From Adiantum capillus-veneris (taxonomy: Eukaryota; Streptophyta; Polypodiopsida; Polypodiales; Pteridaceae), in assembly GCA_014529385.2 (NCBI GenBank), contig CM043948.1, positions 80,218,760 to 80,282,759 on the forward strand: a DNA stretch of 64,000 bases, written 5' to 3'. How positions within the stretch are numbered: the stretch's first letter is position 1; each line of letters begins with the position of its first letter. The position numbers were made by a program, and so were the translations under genes. Below the pieces are notes generated by a model. That model saw only the letters and a program-made list of their open reading frames with translations, did not search any database and was not told where the DNA came from. Positions 42,961 through 53,480 of the stretch are shown here, piece by piece.

Positions 42961-43605
42961 TCAAAACTTGTCATACAAAGTCAGCTTATACAGCCCACGG
43001 CACAAAAGGCCAGATGTAACAATTTCATCACCAAAACTAAGATCATGAATTGTACATCTGTCATCCACAAATTTGACTACAAGTCCAAGTCTAGCAAGTG
43101 CAGATACATACAAAATATTCTTCCCCATCCCAAGTACATAAAGTGTATCAGCAAGTGTAAAAAAACTGCCATTTGCAGCAGTAAGCACAATCTTTCCAAC
43201 CCCCTGAACATGATAAGAGGCATTCTTGGCACAAGTGACTGAATTCCCATGAGGGATGGACTCGAGAGAGGTGAACAATTCACAGTGCTTTGTAACACCA
43301 CTGTTGAAATACCACACATGTGAATCTGCAGCAATTGACATGCACCCATCATGGACAGCAGGATTGTAAGTACACTCTACACTAAAAGCCCATTCTGCAT
43401 CAACATCAACATCACAGTCTCCTTTCACAGCAGACTCAACAATGGCTGCATTTGTAGTGGAGCGAGTATTTGCAGTGGAACCACCCTCTTTCTTCTTAGC
43501 CTCTTTGGCCTTCAACTTAGGACAGTGCTTGATCAAGTGATCATTAGCTTTACAATAATGACAATGCATCTTCTTTTTGCCCTTATCACCAGAATTGCCA
43601 GACAA
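42961..43605 (-). pseudogene. Copia gag C-terminus and protease
   Basis: A 214-residue open frame. A perfect zinc knuckle CHYCKANDHLIKHC (C-x2-C-x4-H-x4-C) is followed by a K/E-rich stretch and an acidic linker. The protease has WYFNSGVTKHC where copia elements have a D-S-G active site, so the catalytic aspartate has become asparagine. The end reads LYVLGMGKNILYVSALARLG, matching the usual VL-VP-L-KNLLSV-L block. It continues towards the pre-integrase domain. Confidence 0.9.
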
Positions 43606-44041
43606 AGTGCTACCAGTAGAAGCATTGGGAATAGAAGTTTTGCCACTCGCAACAGAACCATAAGAAGTGGTTGCATTGCTATTAGCACCCTTTCTTTGAG
43701 AAGCAATAAAAGCCTGTTCAACTATTGCATGTTGTCTAGCGCTTTACAGACAACACAATCAACGCATCAGCATGCACATCCTTTACATCCCAATGAGCTT
43801 GTTCTACCGTAGGCAAAACAACTCTAACAGCAGCAATCCTTACAGCAGCAAGACCTGCAACATCCCTAATATCGCCTATATCCTCAAAACCAGGACGTAC
43901 ATCAATGCTCTACACAATATTCCAGATGTCCTTTGACACAAGAACATGTTGCATCATGTAAGACCACATAGGGTAATTGTCCCCATCCAACTTGTCCTCA
44001 GCAACATACACCTTGAACACATCTGTTTTGTTGTCAGCCAT
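43606..44041 (-). pseudogene. Copia gag N-terminus
   Basis: ATG at 44,041 begins MADNKTDVFKVYVAEDKLDG, followed by NYPMWSYMMQHVLVSKDIW, the copia gag (UBN2/DUF4219-like) opening. A stop follows after NIV near 43,910, then a decayed middle. A further piece continues to 43,606 (QAFIASQRKGANSNAT). Stops break the frame at least twice. Confidence 0.8.
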
Positions 44042-44389
44042 GGAAAATGTCTGCACCTGATGTGAAAATTGCTCGAAATGAGGAGAAACTAAGTGATACT
44101 AGCACCTGTTATATAGAACAACCCGTAATAGACTATATAGGACCTATTATGCAGAAAACGGCACTGACAAAAAAATTGCACTAAATGACAAAATTGCCTG
44201 TGCAGACCTGCCTATAGTGAAAACGGAGGCCAAAATGAGCTCGAATAAAAAATTGAAGCAGACTAAGCTCTACGAGCCTTTCCAAAAAAATTGTTGACCT
44301 GCAAAAGCTCGCCAAAGCTCACTAAATTCAGAGAAAGCGAGTAGGCGTGTGCTGAAGCTGCTGACGACTAAGCCCGAGAGGATGCAACC
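44042..44389 (-). other. Leader of copia element
   Basis: About 350 bases between PBS and gag, with no ORF or repeat of note. Confidence 0.5.
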
Positions 44390-44402
44390 TGCTTTGATAC
44401 GA
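44390..44402 (-). other. Primer binding site of copia element
   Basis: The minus strand reads CGTATCAAAGCAGG next to the 5' LTR, close to the initiator-methionine tRNA PBS (TGGTATCAGAGC) used by most plant copias. Confidence 0.75.
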
Positions 44403-44404
44403 TT

Positions 44405-44630
44405 TGTTGAAGTTAGGGTTGCAGAAAACCACACACATCTTGGAGAAGATGAAGGAATCTCAAGGCACACAACTGAGAGTGTTTTACTTAGTGTGCAATG
44501 GAAGGATAGATAGCCCTAAATGATGGGCGTATATACAATGCATGGGGGAAAAAACCTCCTAAAGAGGGAAAAAATTCCTCAGCGGTCCTAGTGTGTTCAC
44601 ACAAATCACTACCACATGTATATGGTAACA
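44405..44630 (-). repeat. 5' LTR of copia element
   Basis: TGTTGAAGTTAGGG to TATGGTAACA, 226 bases, followed by target copy ATTAT. Confidence 0.92.
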
Positions 44631-45453
44631 ATTATAGGTCACCAATTCTCAACATACTTAGGCCTAAGGTGCAATTGAACTCATTGTGAATGCAACAACA
44701 TAAAGAAATCAAAAAACGAATGTATAGTTAGAGAGAAAACTCACTTCAAAGCTTGTAGGAGAGCTCTTTATGAGAAGACCAGAATTCCCAAGGAGTTCAC
44801 TATGTAAAAATTTTATATAGCACGTAAAAAGAAGAGGTATTCAAATAATACCTTACTTGTATATTTTCAAGTATTATATGTACCTCTTATGTATGCATTT
44901 TTGCAAAAAAACTAGCCATTCTGTATGAAAATTTTCATTTTCTCAATTAAAAAACCCTTTATGTAAGTACATTTTTTTTGTAAATGTACCTAGTTATAAA
45001 TCCCTTATTTTATTTGTGCTATCTTACATATTTCCTAGTGGACACCCGGCCCAGAATGTGCAAGCTTGGTGTCAAAGCATAGATCTCACCATTGTAACGT
45101 GATGGTGTAGTCTCTTGCACAATGTAGCTTCCGAAGTACTCATAGAAAGGAGCAAAGGACCTTGCTCACTCTCTCACACAAAGCACACAGTCATGATATA
45201 CTCAGTAGAACTCAAAAAGACGATTAATTAAAAGTCTCCTTTAGGGTTACAAAAGTTGGCTTATATACCTCAGCCTTGGAGGTATTAACTCATCAAAAGT
45301 AACTCCTACTTTCTACCATGGATTTTGCTTATCCACATACTTCATAGGTTACAATCTAGAAACTTGATTGAGTCCCACAAAATAATAACAATTGAGTCCG
45401 TCAAAATAATACAAGAATGGGATTTCCAGTTGTGGAGTGTCTTCCGTTCAACA
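44631..45453 (-). repeat. E 5' LTR, outer part
   Basis: Continues the A1-like LTR after the copia element: the ggttacaaaagttggcttat block, the TATA box, and an end at TTCAACA (45,453). It is then joined to A3 coding sequence. Confidence 0.75.
45258..45269 (-). promoter_or_regulatory. TATA box in E LTR
   Basis: GGTATATAAGCC on the minus strand, aligned with the A1 LTR box. Confidence 0.65.
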
Positions 45454-45965
45454 AGTGCACACAAATGTCATCCATGTATGCTTCCAAGAAACTCCATAGA
45501 TATTCCTTAAAAGCATGGATCATTAGCCTTTGAGATGTTGTTGGTGCATTGGTCAAACCAAAAGACATGACATGATAAGAAAAAAATTCTCCATTCCAAG
45601 GATAAAACCATTTTATGTTGATCTTTGGAATCTATAGTCAATTGGTTGTAACCAGAGAAGCCATAAAAAAAGCTATAATCCTCTTTGTCAGCTACTCGTT
45701 CCAGCACATGGTCTATGATGGAAAGAGGATAGTTATCTCGTATAGTGGTGGCGTTCACCATCTTGATATTTACACACTCTGAGTTTGCCATCCTTTTTAG
45801 GCACCACAAGAATTGGTGATACCCAATCAATGTGTTCTATTTTGTAGATGAACTTAGCCTCCTTAAGTTTTTGGATCTCTTCCTTGATCTTTTTGGAAAA
45901 TGTCTAGTGATAGGTATATGGTCTTTGTTTGCTCGGCCTAGTATCATCTCTCAAAGGGATAGTAT
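45454..45965 (-). pseudogene. Reverse transcriptase of A3, cut at YMDD box
   Basis: Minus-strand frames read IPLRDDTRPSKQRPY, then IEHIDWVSPILVVPKKDGK, then TIRDNYPLSIIDHVLERVA, then FFYGFSGYNQLTI, and finally EAYMDDICVH at 45,454-45,487. This is a gypsy reverse transcriptase. The first catalytic aspartate (L-D-G-F-S-G-Y) is Y in FYGFSGY, the frame is broken at least twice, and the E LTR begins right after the catalytic YMDD box. Confidence 0.85.
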
Positions 45966-47040
45966 GCTAGAAAATGGAAAAATCCACCCGTTGAGATCTT
46001 TTTAAGACCATGCAAAGACATCCATATACTCCTTTAACAATCTTATGAGAATCTCTTCTTCTTCTTGTGTTAGATCCGTAGCTATGTATGCGGGTCTTGA
46101 CTCTTCTCCAAGCTCTACAAGGTCAGTTTGCTTGGCATTCCCTCACCCTTCATAGGATTTTTCTGGTTCTTTTGGTTGTCACATGGGTTGCTCAATCTTG
46201 CAAAGTGTACTTTTTATAATGAGATGGAACATTGATTGCTCCCGGTTTGTCACTGTCCAACTCCATCTCCGTGGTCTAGACTTCTTTCAAAGACCATTTT
46301 GGATCTTTGTATTTTTCTTTGCATTCAGCTTTGGTCGTTGGAAGTACTTTTCCTTTGGTCTTATTAGGCTTGCATGAGTTCGATTTCATTTTTTTTTGTT
46401 GATCTCAATGTTTTGTGTCTGGATATCTTTCCATTATCTTGTCTTTTATGAAATCAGTGCATCTACTTTCATCAAGAATTGAGTTTTGTTTTCCAATGTA
46501 GGTTTTGTTGTTTCTTAAGTTATTGTCCCATTTCCTGTGATACCCTTGTTGATCTCTTTGATGTTGGTTTGGAAACTCAAAAAAACTTTCCTTTCCCTCC
46601 CCTAAGTAGAATTTTTACTTCTACGTGCTCTTTTTCCAAATTTGATCCCTCTGTTGTAATTGATTCTTCTTCCAACTCATCTGTGGCATCATAGTAGTGA
46701 TCAGAGAAGACATGTTTCTCCTCAAACATTATGATAAATACCATCTAGATTGGGACTATATCATAGCCTTCCTCATCACAAAATTGTGTGTGTAGATTCA
46801 TTATTGCACACATTCATGGTGGACAGAATTTGAGTCCACTCAAAGGTTTCAACAAATGTTCAAGGAATGGTTCAGGTATGTAATCTGCATCATTTACTTC
46901 TTTGTCTAATTTGTAGTCTTCCCTTTGTAAAATACCCGATTCAGAAGTCCCACACATCCAAATTGGAGTGTCTTTGTGTATCCACCATGGCAATTTAGTC
47001 TCTGCTGAGGTTTCAAAATTCTTGTATAGGTGTCCTCAGA
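45966..47040 (-). pseudogene. Decayed region between protease and RT of A3
   Basis: The minus strand keeps fragments of a post-protease linker, mostly with stops; the plus-strand frames here are hydrophobic shadows. In A1/A2-type elements this is the linker to reverse transcriptase. Nothing else was seen. Confidence 0.4.
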
Positions 47041-47460
47041 ACATCCTTGTAGGAGTGGTCGTTCAAGTTCACTTGAGTAATTTCTTCTACTTGTTTCAGG
47101 TAGAGATAATCATTTCCCCAATCTTGGATTAATTGTATATGTCTCATGAACTCTCTTCCCAAGATAATCTCATAGTTGAGTTTCTTTCCAAAGTCTACAA
47201 TGGTGAAAGTGTGTTGGTAGTCAATACCACAAGACTTGACTATTACATGCCCATAGGTTTCTTAATGCTCCATCTTCTAGTTTCAGTTTAATCCTTGTTT
47301 TCTTGATTGCTAGTTATCCCCACGCTTCTTAGACAGCTTTGGTTGCTATTGCTATGTCCATCCCACTATCCAACAGCCATGGTTTTTACATCATTGTACT
47401 GTATTGGAAGGGTAGTGTTCCCATTGTTCCCTTCACAGTAGTCACCTACTTTGTTCATGG
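47041..47460 (-). pseudogene. Decayed protease of A3
   Basis: Plus-strand bases at 47,100-47,400 (aatcttggattaattg, ccattgtagactttgg, ggttgctattgct) parallel the protease DNA of A1 at 335-620. On the minus strand fragments such as K-T-M-A-V and KKPMGM remain among stops. It is recognised by alignment to A1 only. Confidence 0.55.
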
Positions 47461-48424
47461 ACACAGAGTTGACAAGTTTAGTTCATATCTTTTTTTTTTT
47501 GCAATTTTTTCAGTTTCATTTGGGATACTCCCTTTAATCCCATCTTCCCCATGGTAGTTTGCAAATGTCCCCATAGATGTGGTCATAACTTTAGTAGCTC
47601 ACCCAAAGTGATTGTGCAATGAATTGAAGTTGACAAAATGGATTGCAAATTTACCACACTCAGGGTCTACTTTGGCCTATTTAGTTTCATTGTTTTGCAT
47701 ACCATCAATTTCTTGTTGTTCTCACCTAAGTACAAAGGTAGAATCCGCAACATTCTAGCTTTTGCAAAGCCTGACTGCTTTGATCCCCAATCTCCATACA
47801 AAGATTGTTCATCCATTTCCTTGGGTGGTCTATCTAGGCGTGCCTCTTCAACTGGATCCGATTCTAGAGTCAAACTCCCATTTTTTTTTCCCTGACTCGT
47901 TCCCACAGGTGGTTTGGCCAATCTTCTTTGAATATGAGTACTCCATATCATCCTTCCTCACTATCAAGAACTATCAGTGGTGTCATTGTTCTCTAAAGTT
48001 TCTAGCTCACCCTTGTCTTGTGCTTTTTGTCTATTAGGTACTCAATAATTTTTCGATTTGGTTTCTAATGTTTGATAGGCTTTCAATCCAGTTTGAAAAT
48101 CTTCCAAGGTTGTGTTGATTGGTTTGTAAATTTTATCAACCAGTACTGATCCAACTAATTTTGGTTCTGGTTCCTTAAAGTCTGATAAAAGATTTCACAT
48201 CTTTTTGTCTACCTCTTTCCGTATCTTGTCTTCAACCTCCTTTTGTAATTTCTATCTCTTGAGTTTGTACCGTTTGCGTCTTTCTTTTGTGGATTTTTTT
48301 GCCGGAAATTTTTGGGTTTGTTAGATCCACTTGATTTTTTTTGTTTATTCCCCTTGGCTTGTGCCCTTGTCACTAGTCAAACTAGAATTGTAAATTCCCC
48401 TTCTGACGAACTACTTGGCAAAAC
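47461..48424 (-). pseudogene. Decayed gag-pol linker of A3
   Basis: The minus-strand 94-residue frame at 47,951-47,667 and neighbouring fragments (DWGSKQSGFAKARMLR, TRAQAKGNK at about 48,356-48,375) sit where A1 has its linker. They have many stops. Confidence 0.5.
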
Positions 48425-48760
48425 TTAAACTATGCTTAAGAAGGTTCTACCTTTGTTTGTTGGGTTCCTAGGGTAGTCTTCAAGATAGTGTTCACTCTTA
48501 AAACCACAAGCTCCACAATATGTCTCTATGGGTCTCACATTCTTATCTCGTTCATGACAGTCATTTTTCCAATGGTCATCCACCCCACACTTATTAAAGT
48601 TCCTTGTTTTTGGTTTGGGCATTGATCATAGGTGGTATAGTTCCCTGGTTTTCAATGAACTAGATCAGTGTTGTATCCATAGGTGCTTGATACATTGGCT
48701 CCGCAATAAAGCGAGTTGTTGGTCGTCGATCCCTTATGTTCATTTTGGGTGGCATTGTGG
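48425..48760 (-). pseudogene. Zinc-knuckle part of A3 gag
   Basis: An upstream frame starts MPPKMNIRDRRPTTRF near 48,760. The open frame 48,622-48,425 has two CCHC-like knuckles: NKCGVDDHWKNDC (first cysteine lost) and CGACGFKSEHYLEDY (last cysteine lost). The segment before them (TLIYFIENQG) resembles A1 TLMFIAHGG. The knuckles bind RNA in intact gag. Confidence 0.6.
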
Positions 48761-48819
48761 ACATACAATAGCTCTAATACAAGCTGCAAGGTAGTTTTCC
48801 TATCCTAAAGCAACTTAGC

Positions 48820-48842
48820 TTGTCCCACCATGAGTGCCAAAA
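48820..48842 (-). other. Candidate primer binding site of A3
   Basis: The minus strand reads TTTTGGCACTCATGGTGGGA beside a possible LTR end TTCCA. The TTTTGG start matches the other elements here, but the rest differs. Confidence 0.4.
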
Positions 48843-49400
48843 TGGAATGATCTGGATGTGTTCAGACAACTATTCCAAATTAGTACTTAGAACTAGAGAT
48901 ATGATACTCACATTGCACTTGAGACTAGTACTTCAGATTATTGAAAGACAAAATTGGAACTAAAAAAATAAGACACTAGAACTGAAAATACAAGACACTA
49001 TAACTGAGATTAGAACTAGGATTTCATTTAGAATAATCATATTACATTTGGTGAGCATCAAGTATATCAGTAGTTGGATTTAGAATTACAGAAAGAGAGA
49101 GAACACAACAAATGATTACAAAGTGATACCAAGAGTACAAGTTGCTCAGAATCTAAGCATCTAAGGATTTTAGGGAGTCAAAAGACCCTCAAAATGAGTA
49201 GTGCGTCTTATTTATAGGCTGTCAGATTGGTGTCTGGCTGTCTGTGCACTGATAGTTACTATGGTAACTCGTTGGTTATTGCTTTTGGAACTTTCAGACG
49301 TACGCTAGTCTTGCTAGAGGTAGTTTTTTCCTTCTACAATCAATAAACTCGATAAATCTTGCAAGCCAGCATACGAAATCCAAAAACTCGCAAAATAAGA
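48843..49400 (-). repeat. Candidate 5' LTR of A3
   Basis: Non-coding stretch with a strong minus-strand TATA box, beside the PBS-like site. The start at TGGAATGATC (48,843) is plausible, but the far end and a partner copy were not found. Confidence 0.4.
49207..49218 (-). promoter_or_regulatory. TATA box in A3 LTR
   Basis: CCTATAAATAAG on the minus strand, about 365 bases before the presumed LTR end. Confidence 0.55.
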
Positions 49401-49857
49401 ACATGGACCAACAAACTCATATTGATTATGCTCTTGTAAAAAAACTATGTCGGCCCTACGGGTGTGTACATAGTGCTAGGTCAATTGCTACTTATCAAGG
49501 TTACATAACCCACACACATTGTGTGAGATGGATTTAATGTGAATTTGCATTGTGAATCATATGTACAACACGCAAGAAACCTGGGAATCAAGTAGAGGTT
49601 CCCATAGACATGTCTCCATCCACTACATCCATACAAGAACCCATCCTCTAAGAAAATGGAGAAAACATGTCCATATGATTTACATCATGCGGGGTGGAAT
49701 TATCACCCAGGAGTACATCTTTGTAAGAGTGCATTGCTTTTTCTCTTGCGTCAATCAATATGTGATTTTTATTACGAGATAGTTTCTTAAATGATGCATT
49801 ATTTTTTGCATTAACGGGGGGGAACATATTTACAAGAAGAGGGTGGTGTGAAAATCT
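49401..49857. other. Unassigned stretch
   Basis: No motif-bearing frame or repeat recognised. A 76-codon plus-strand frame (49,552-49,782) has no features of a known protein. Confidence 0.3.
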
Positions 49858-50668
49858 TCAATGAATTTTAGGCATCACCCAGGAGTTAGCATCACTAGGC
49901 CCAAAAAAATTTCCTTTTGTAGTAGCACAATTCCCAGGATCCATGGATTGCGGTGTCTTGCCTTTCCCTTTTTCCACATTTGAAACCACCTTAGCAGTAG
50001 AGGCTCCATTCTGCTTAGGATCACCAACAAGTTTAACTATAGGGATAGAGATGGACAAAGAAACGATAGAAAGAGGGGCCTCCAAGATTGGCTCTGGACA
50101 TTCAGATTGCATATGACCCAATTTTCCATATCAAAAGCAAGAATTTGCAAATTTACCCCATTTAAGTTTAAATGGAGCTTGCCCACCCATGGATCTCTTG
50201 ATTCAGCCATAATTTCTTCAGGGGTTTGTTTGCCCGTGTCCCAAAGAGTGAAAAACCTATTGGTGTTTGCATCCAATTTCGGGGGGACAAATCACCATAC
50301 CAAGTTGCGCAGCCAACAACGGCAAGAAATGTCTCCATGTGTGAGGGAAATAATCAATTTCCACCAACACCAAGCATTTGTGATGAATAAGACTCTGGTA
50401 ATCTTTATTGAGTGCCCATGTGTCATCTTCATATTAAGAAAGAGGGGATACATCTCAAGCAAAACATTTTTGTCCTCCGTATCTACAAGAAGAACTTCAT
50501 AGAATCCACATACACCAAAGTAAACTCCATAAAAAGATTTTCATTTAGGGATAAAACCGACCCATTGCCCGATATCTTGTGCAGTAGGCATTTCTCCTGG
50601 GGAAAATAGGATAACTGCATCCATAGCATATTACGCAAATATTTGTTAGCAAATTGTGGGAGCTTCAC
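49858..50668 (-). pseudogene. DUF4283/zinc-knuckle relic, LINE ORF1-like
   Basis: Minus-strand frames read QFANKYLRNMLWMQLSYFPQ, then AFLPLLAAQLG-like and DANTNRFFTLWDTGKQ fragments. They then give a knuckle-like phrase CF-stop-YGKLGHMQSECP (about 50,090-50,135) and a low-complexity tail ending WVMPKIH. Plant DUF4283 proteins, including LINE ORF1 products, have an N-terminal fold, a short variable stretch and a CCHC_4 knuckle in this order. Stops and shifts abound. No reverse transcriptase is attached, so the assignment is tentative. Confidence 0.4.
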
Positions 50669-51035
50669 TTCTAATTTTCATTTGATCATGGATTGACTAA
50701 AAATTCATGGCCAGTGAGCACTTGACTCCTTTTGAGTTTTTAAAGAGTGCTTACGTACCCACTTTGAAGAGTATTTAGTTCAAATTCCTCATGGGATTGC
50801 ACTGCATTCATCTCAAGAAAAATGGTCAAGATTGTCCTTCCTTTTATGTCTAGGATCCTTAATGACTACAATTGTTGTAATGGGTACAATTTTGATGTCA
50901 TTCTCATCACAAAATTGAGTTTACACATGTATCAATTGTAGCCAGGATGTGCATCCACTCTTGATTGAATTAATTATCATCAAGGGACTCTTGGAAGACC
51001 TAGTCTTCATCAAAGGGATGTTAACTTCCATTTTA

Positions 51036-51711
51036 TTATAGCCAATAATTTATTTTCTTTCGCCTCAAGAGAAATAGTTTATCCTCTCCCTCATAGAGTT
51101 CATCATCTTCACTTTGTGATAGGGATGTAGGTAATTCAAAATCAACAAATGGTAGTCTTGTTATGTCTTGATAAGCATGAGTGACCAAATTAACCCTTGT
51201 TGTCACTCCCCCATTCATGATGCAAATAGATCTCTCCATAGCCCCAATCTTGGACAACCATAAGTTGTCTCATAGAAGACCATCCTAAGATCACTTTCTA
51301 TTTGGGATCCTTGCCAAAGTCTAGAATGGAGAACATGTGCATATATTGCACCCTACAACTAGTGACTTCAATGTCCTCTAGGAGCTCCATGGGTTTTAAG
51401 ATATTTCCATCAACTAAATGAATGACCATCTAATTCTCTCTTAGCACTCCTTTCCCCCATTTTTTCATCATGTATTTTGTGGCTATTCTAACTCCTGTCC
51501 CAATATCCAATATTTCCATAGCCTTTTGCTCATTGTATTCTATTGATAGGGTTGCATTGTCCTTTGTAGAATCATCATCTTCATGCAATATTTTGTGGAC
51601 ATGTAGAAGTTTTGGTCTTCTCCTAGGAGTGGGTTTTAGGAATTCCTGGTCTATGCCATGGTTCATGCAATATCCTTTTATGGGGCTTGCCTTGGCTACT
51701 TCCTGCCACAA
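51036..51711 (-). pseudogene. Protease of A4
   Basis: Frame 51,711-51,430 ends with ILDIGTGVRIATKYMMKKWG, the protease active-site region with D-I-G-T-G in place of D-S-G-A-G. It is preceded by GYCMNHGIDQEFLKPTP, a decayed form of the linker. Frame 51,257-51,036 (GGVTTRVNLVTHAYQDITR) matches A2 after its GRPFMRQL phrase. The middle (51,258-51,429) is frame-broken. Confidence 0.7.
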
Positions 51712-52010
51712 AGCTGGTCTTTTTTTTCACTAGTCTTTCATGGGAGGGATACATGTGACGAGGGCTTCCAAAATAGCTAGGGAGTTTTTTGGTTTCTTCC
51801 ATTTGGGTGGATTTGTTTTGGTGGCCAAGGTAGGGATAGGCATAATCCCTGATTTGATTATCTCAAACTCTCATAGGTATTCAAGAGGTGTAGTCAGAAT
51901 GTTTGTTTCACTCTCACTATTATTGTCATTCTCTAGAAGCTCTCACAATTATTTTCATTCTATAGAATCTCTCCTAATTATTGTCATTCTCTAGAATGCT
52001 CATGTCACCG

Positions 52011-52176
52011 TGCAATGGAAATGCCTATTAACTTTGAGAGTAGCGAAAATTAGAGAAAAGTACATTTGTAAAATTACTTTGTGAGCATAGAGGGTGAACT
52101 TAATTGATGCTAGGAACATAAAAATACAATTTCTAATTTCCGCTACTCTCAAAGTTAATAGGCCATTTCCATTACA
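52011..52176. repeat. Inverted repeat, MITE-like
   Basis: Arms of about 43 bases (from tgcaatggaaatgcctatta at 52,011 and its near-perfect reverse complement ending at about 52,176) flank a ~77-base AT-rich centre. It lies inside A4. This size and form fit a MITE. A target duplication could not be fixed. Confidence 0.65.
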
Positions 52177-53153
52177 CACTCTCACCATTATCTTCATTCT
52201 CTATGAGCTCTTTGATACTTGGGTTCATCTCGCCGAAATTAATGAGGTCACTAGAGAGAACCAAGTAATCCAAGGGTGGATGAGTTGGGTTTTTTATTGT
52301 TCTATTCTCTCACTTGGTTCCACAACTTGTTGGCCATTTGGGAATCCAACTTTGGAATGCTTTTCTCCTCTGGTTTGAGCTCTTTTTGACATGTAGAAGG
52401 CAACGGATGCGAAGGAGGAAAGTTTCCTACTAGCTCATTGTAGAGGGGTGGCCAAGAATTCTACACTAAGGGCTATTCAATGCATTCCTTTTTCTAACTA
52501 TAGGCTCCTTGAGAACTATATTTTGTCTTGAGGTAGCCCTTGATTCTAGTGATTTTTCAAAGTCTTGGGTATTGTCATGGTTTTGACTTTGGCATTCATT
52601 TTTGGGCCCACTCGCTTGAGTCTCTTCTAAGTTTTTTTGTTTTCAATTATTGTGTCCAAAGATACAAGTGACAAAGTTTTCTTAAATGTTATGGATCAAA
52701 TATAGATTGTGTCAAATCAATTTGTTTAAATGATAGGGGAATCTCGTAGCTTCCTTAGGAGCACAAGGAAGTTTCTTTGAATTTTTTGCTAGATCCCTTG
52801 TAGGAGCTACACTAGCCTCCATAGACAGCTTAACAGCATTAAGGCCATCAACTAGTTATTTTATCACCACTAGAGGTCCTTTTCATGCGTCAATGAATCT
52901 AGGTTTTTTGTGAAATTTTTTGTGGGTTTGTGGATAAATGAACTCAAAGTGGACTCCATCAAGCATTTTTAACTCTATGGATTTATGGGAGCTAGTCTCT
53001 AATGTGTTAGGTCCATTATCATTACCCTAAACTTGTTTTTTCTTTTGGTTTTGAAACCTTGTGTGCGATGACCATGTCTATGTTTCCTTGGTGTCTCAAG
53101 AGAGATTTGTTGTAGAAATGGCTGGCATAATAGGTTGGTTTGCAACTTCTCTA

Positions 53154-53480
53154 GCTTGGGCTCTTGTCATCATTCTGAGAGATATTAATTCACACTCAAC
53201 TTTGGATAAGTAAGGAGAGGGAATGACTTCAAGATAGTACATTGGAATATTGCCTCTCACTTTTCACACATCCCTTGGATACTCTTTAGGTGCTTGTTGG
53301 CATTTCCTAGCTGGCTAGTCAATGCCACAACCTACACAATGTCTAGGAATGTTTGGCCAACTACCTCTGTTCTTATCTACCTCCTCGTTGGAGTCTAATG
53401 GGAAATATTTCAGCTAGTGTGGACCAAAGCAATTTGAGCATGTGACAAGTGTAGATTGTTGGTCGTTGTAGCCCTTGATT
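53154..53480 (-). pseudogene. Zinc knuckles and TRAQA linker of A4
   Basis: The minus strand reads CSNCFGPH-x-LKYFPLDSNE, then RHCVGCGID, two knuckle remnants. These are followed by MMTRAQAREVANQP. The arrangement matches A1 (knuckles at ~1,945-2,052, TRAQA at ~1,830). Confidence 0.55.

Larger units (their letters stand above)
31111..44630 (-). mobile_element. Copia element in E LTR, split by Tat element
   Basis: LTRs of 227 and 226 bases lie at 31,111-31,337 and 44,405-44,630, both TGTTG...GTAACA. They are flanked by ATTAC and ATTAT, a 5-bp target duplication with one change. Without the 8.7-kb Tat insertion the element is about 4.8 kb, the usual copia size. On the minus strand the order is gag, protease, integrase, reverse transcriptase, RNase H, which defines Ty1/copia. 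Frames are broken in several places and catalytic residues are lost in protease and integrase. Confidence 0.92.
29052..45453 (-). mobile_element. LTR element E: leader and 5' LTR, split by copia
   Basis: The leader (29,052-30,707), PBS (30,708-30,736) and 5' LTR (30,737-31,110 continuing at 44,631-45,453) match A1 in order and sequence. The copia element lies inside the LTR. The outer LTR end at 45,453 cuts A3 reverse transcriptase at its catalytic box. Coding parts of E are not seen, because the left side ends at element C. Confidence 0.75.
45454..49400 (-). mobile_element. Gypsy-type relic A3, minus strand
   Basis: On the minus strand the order is an LTR with TATA (about 49,400-48,843), PBS, a shortened gag with zinc knuckles, the TRAQA linker, a decayed protease, and reverse transcriptase cut at 45,454 by E. 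Its parts match A1 and A4. The gag capsid is missing, because only ~200 bases separate PBS and knuckles. The outer LTR end is not defined. Confidence 0.65.
50700..53480 (-). mobile_element. Gypsy-type relic A4, minus strand
   Basis: Pieces in A1 order on the minus strand: double zinc-knuckle region (about 53,330-53,470), TRAQA motif (about 53,154-53,172), decayed linker, protease (51,711-51,260) and decayed tail. No LTR or reverse transcriptase was recognised. It is more decayed than A1-A3. Confidence 0.55.
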
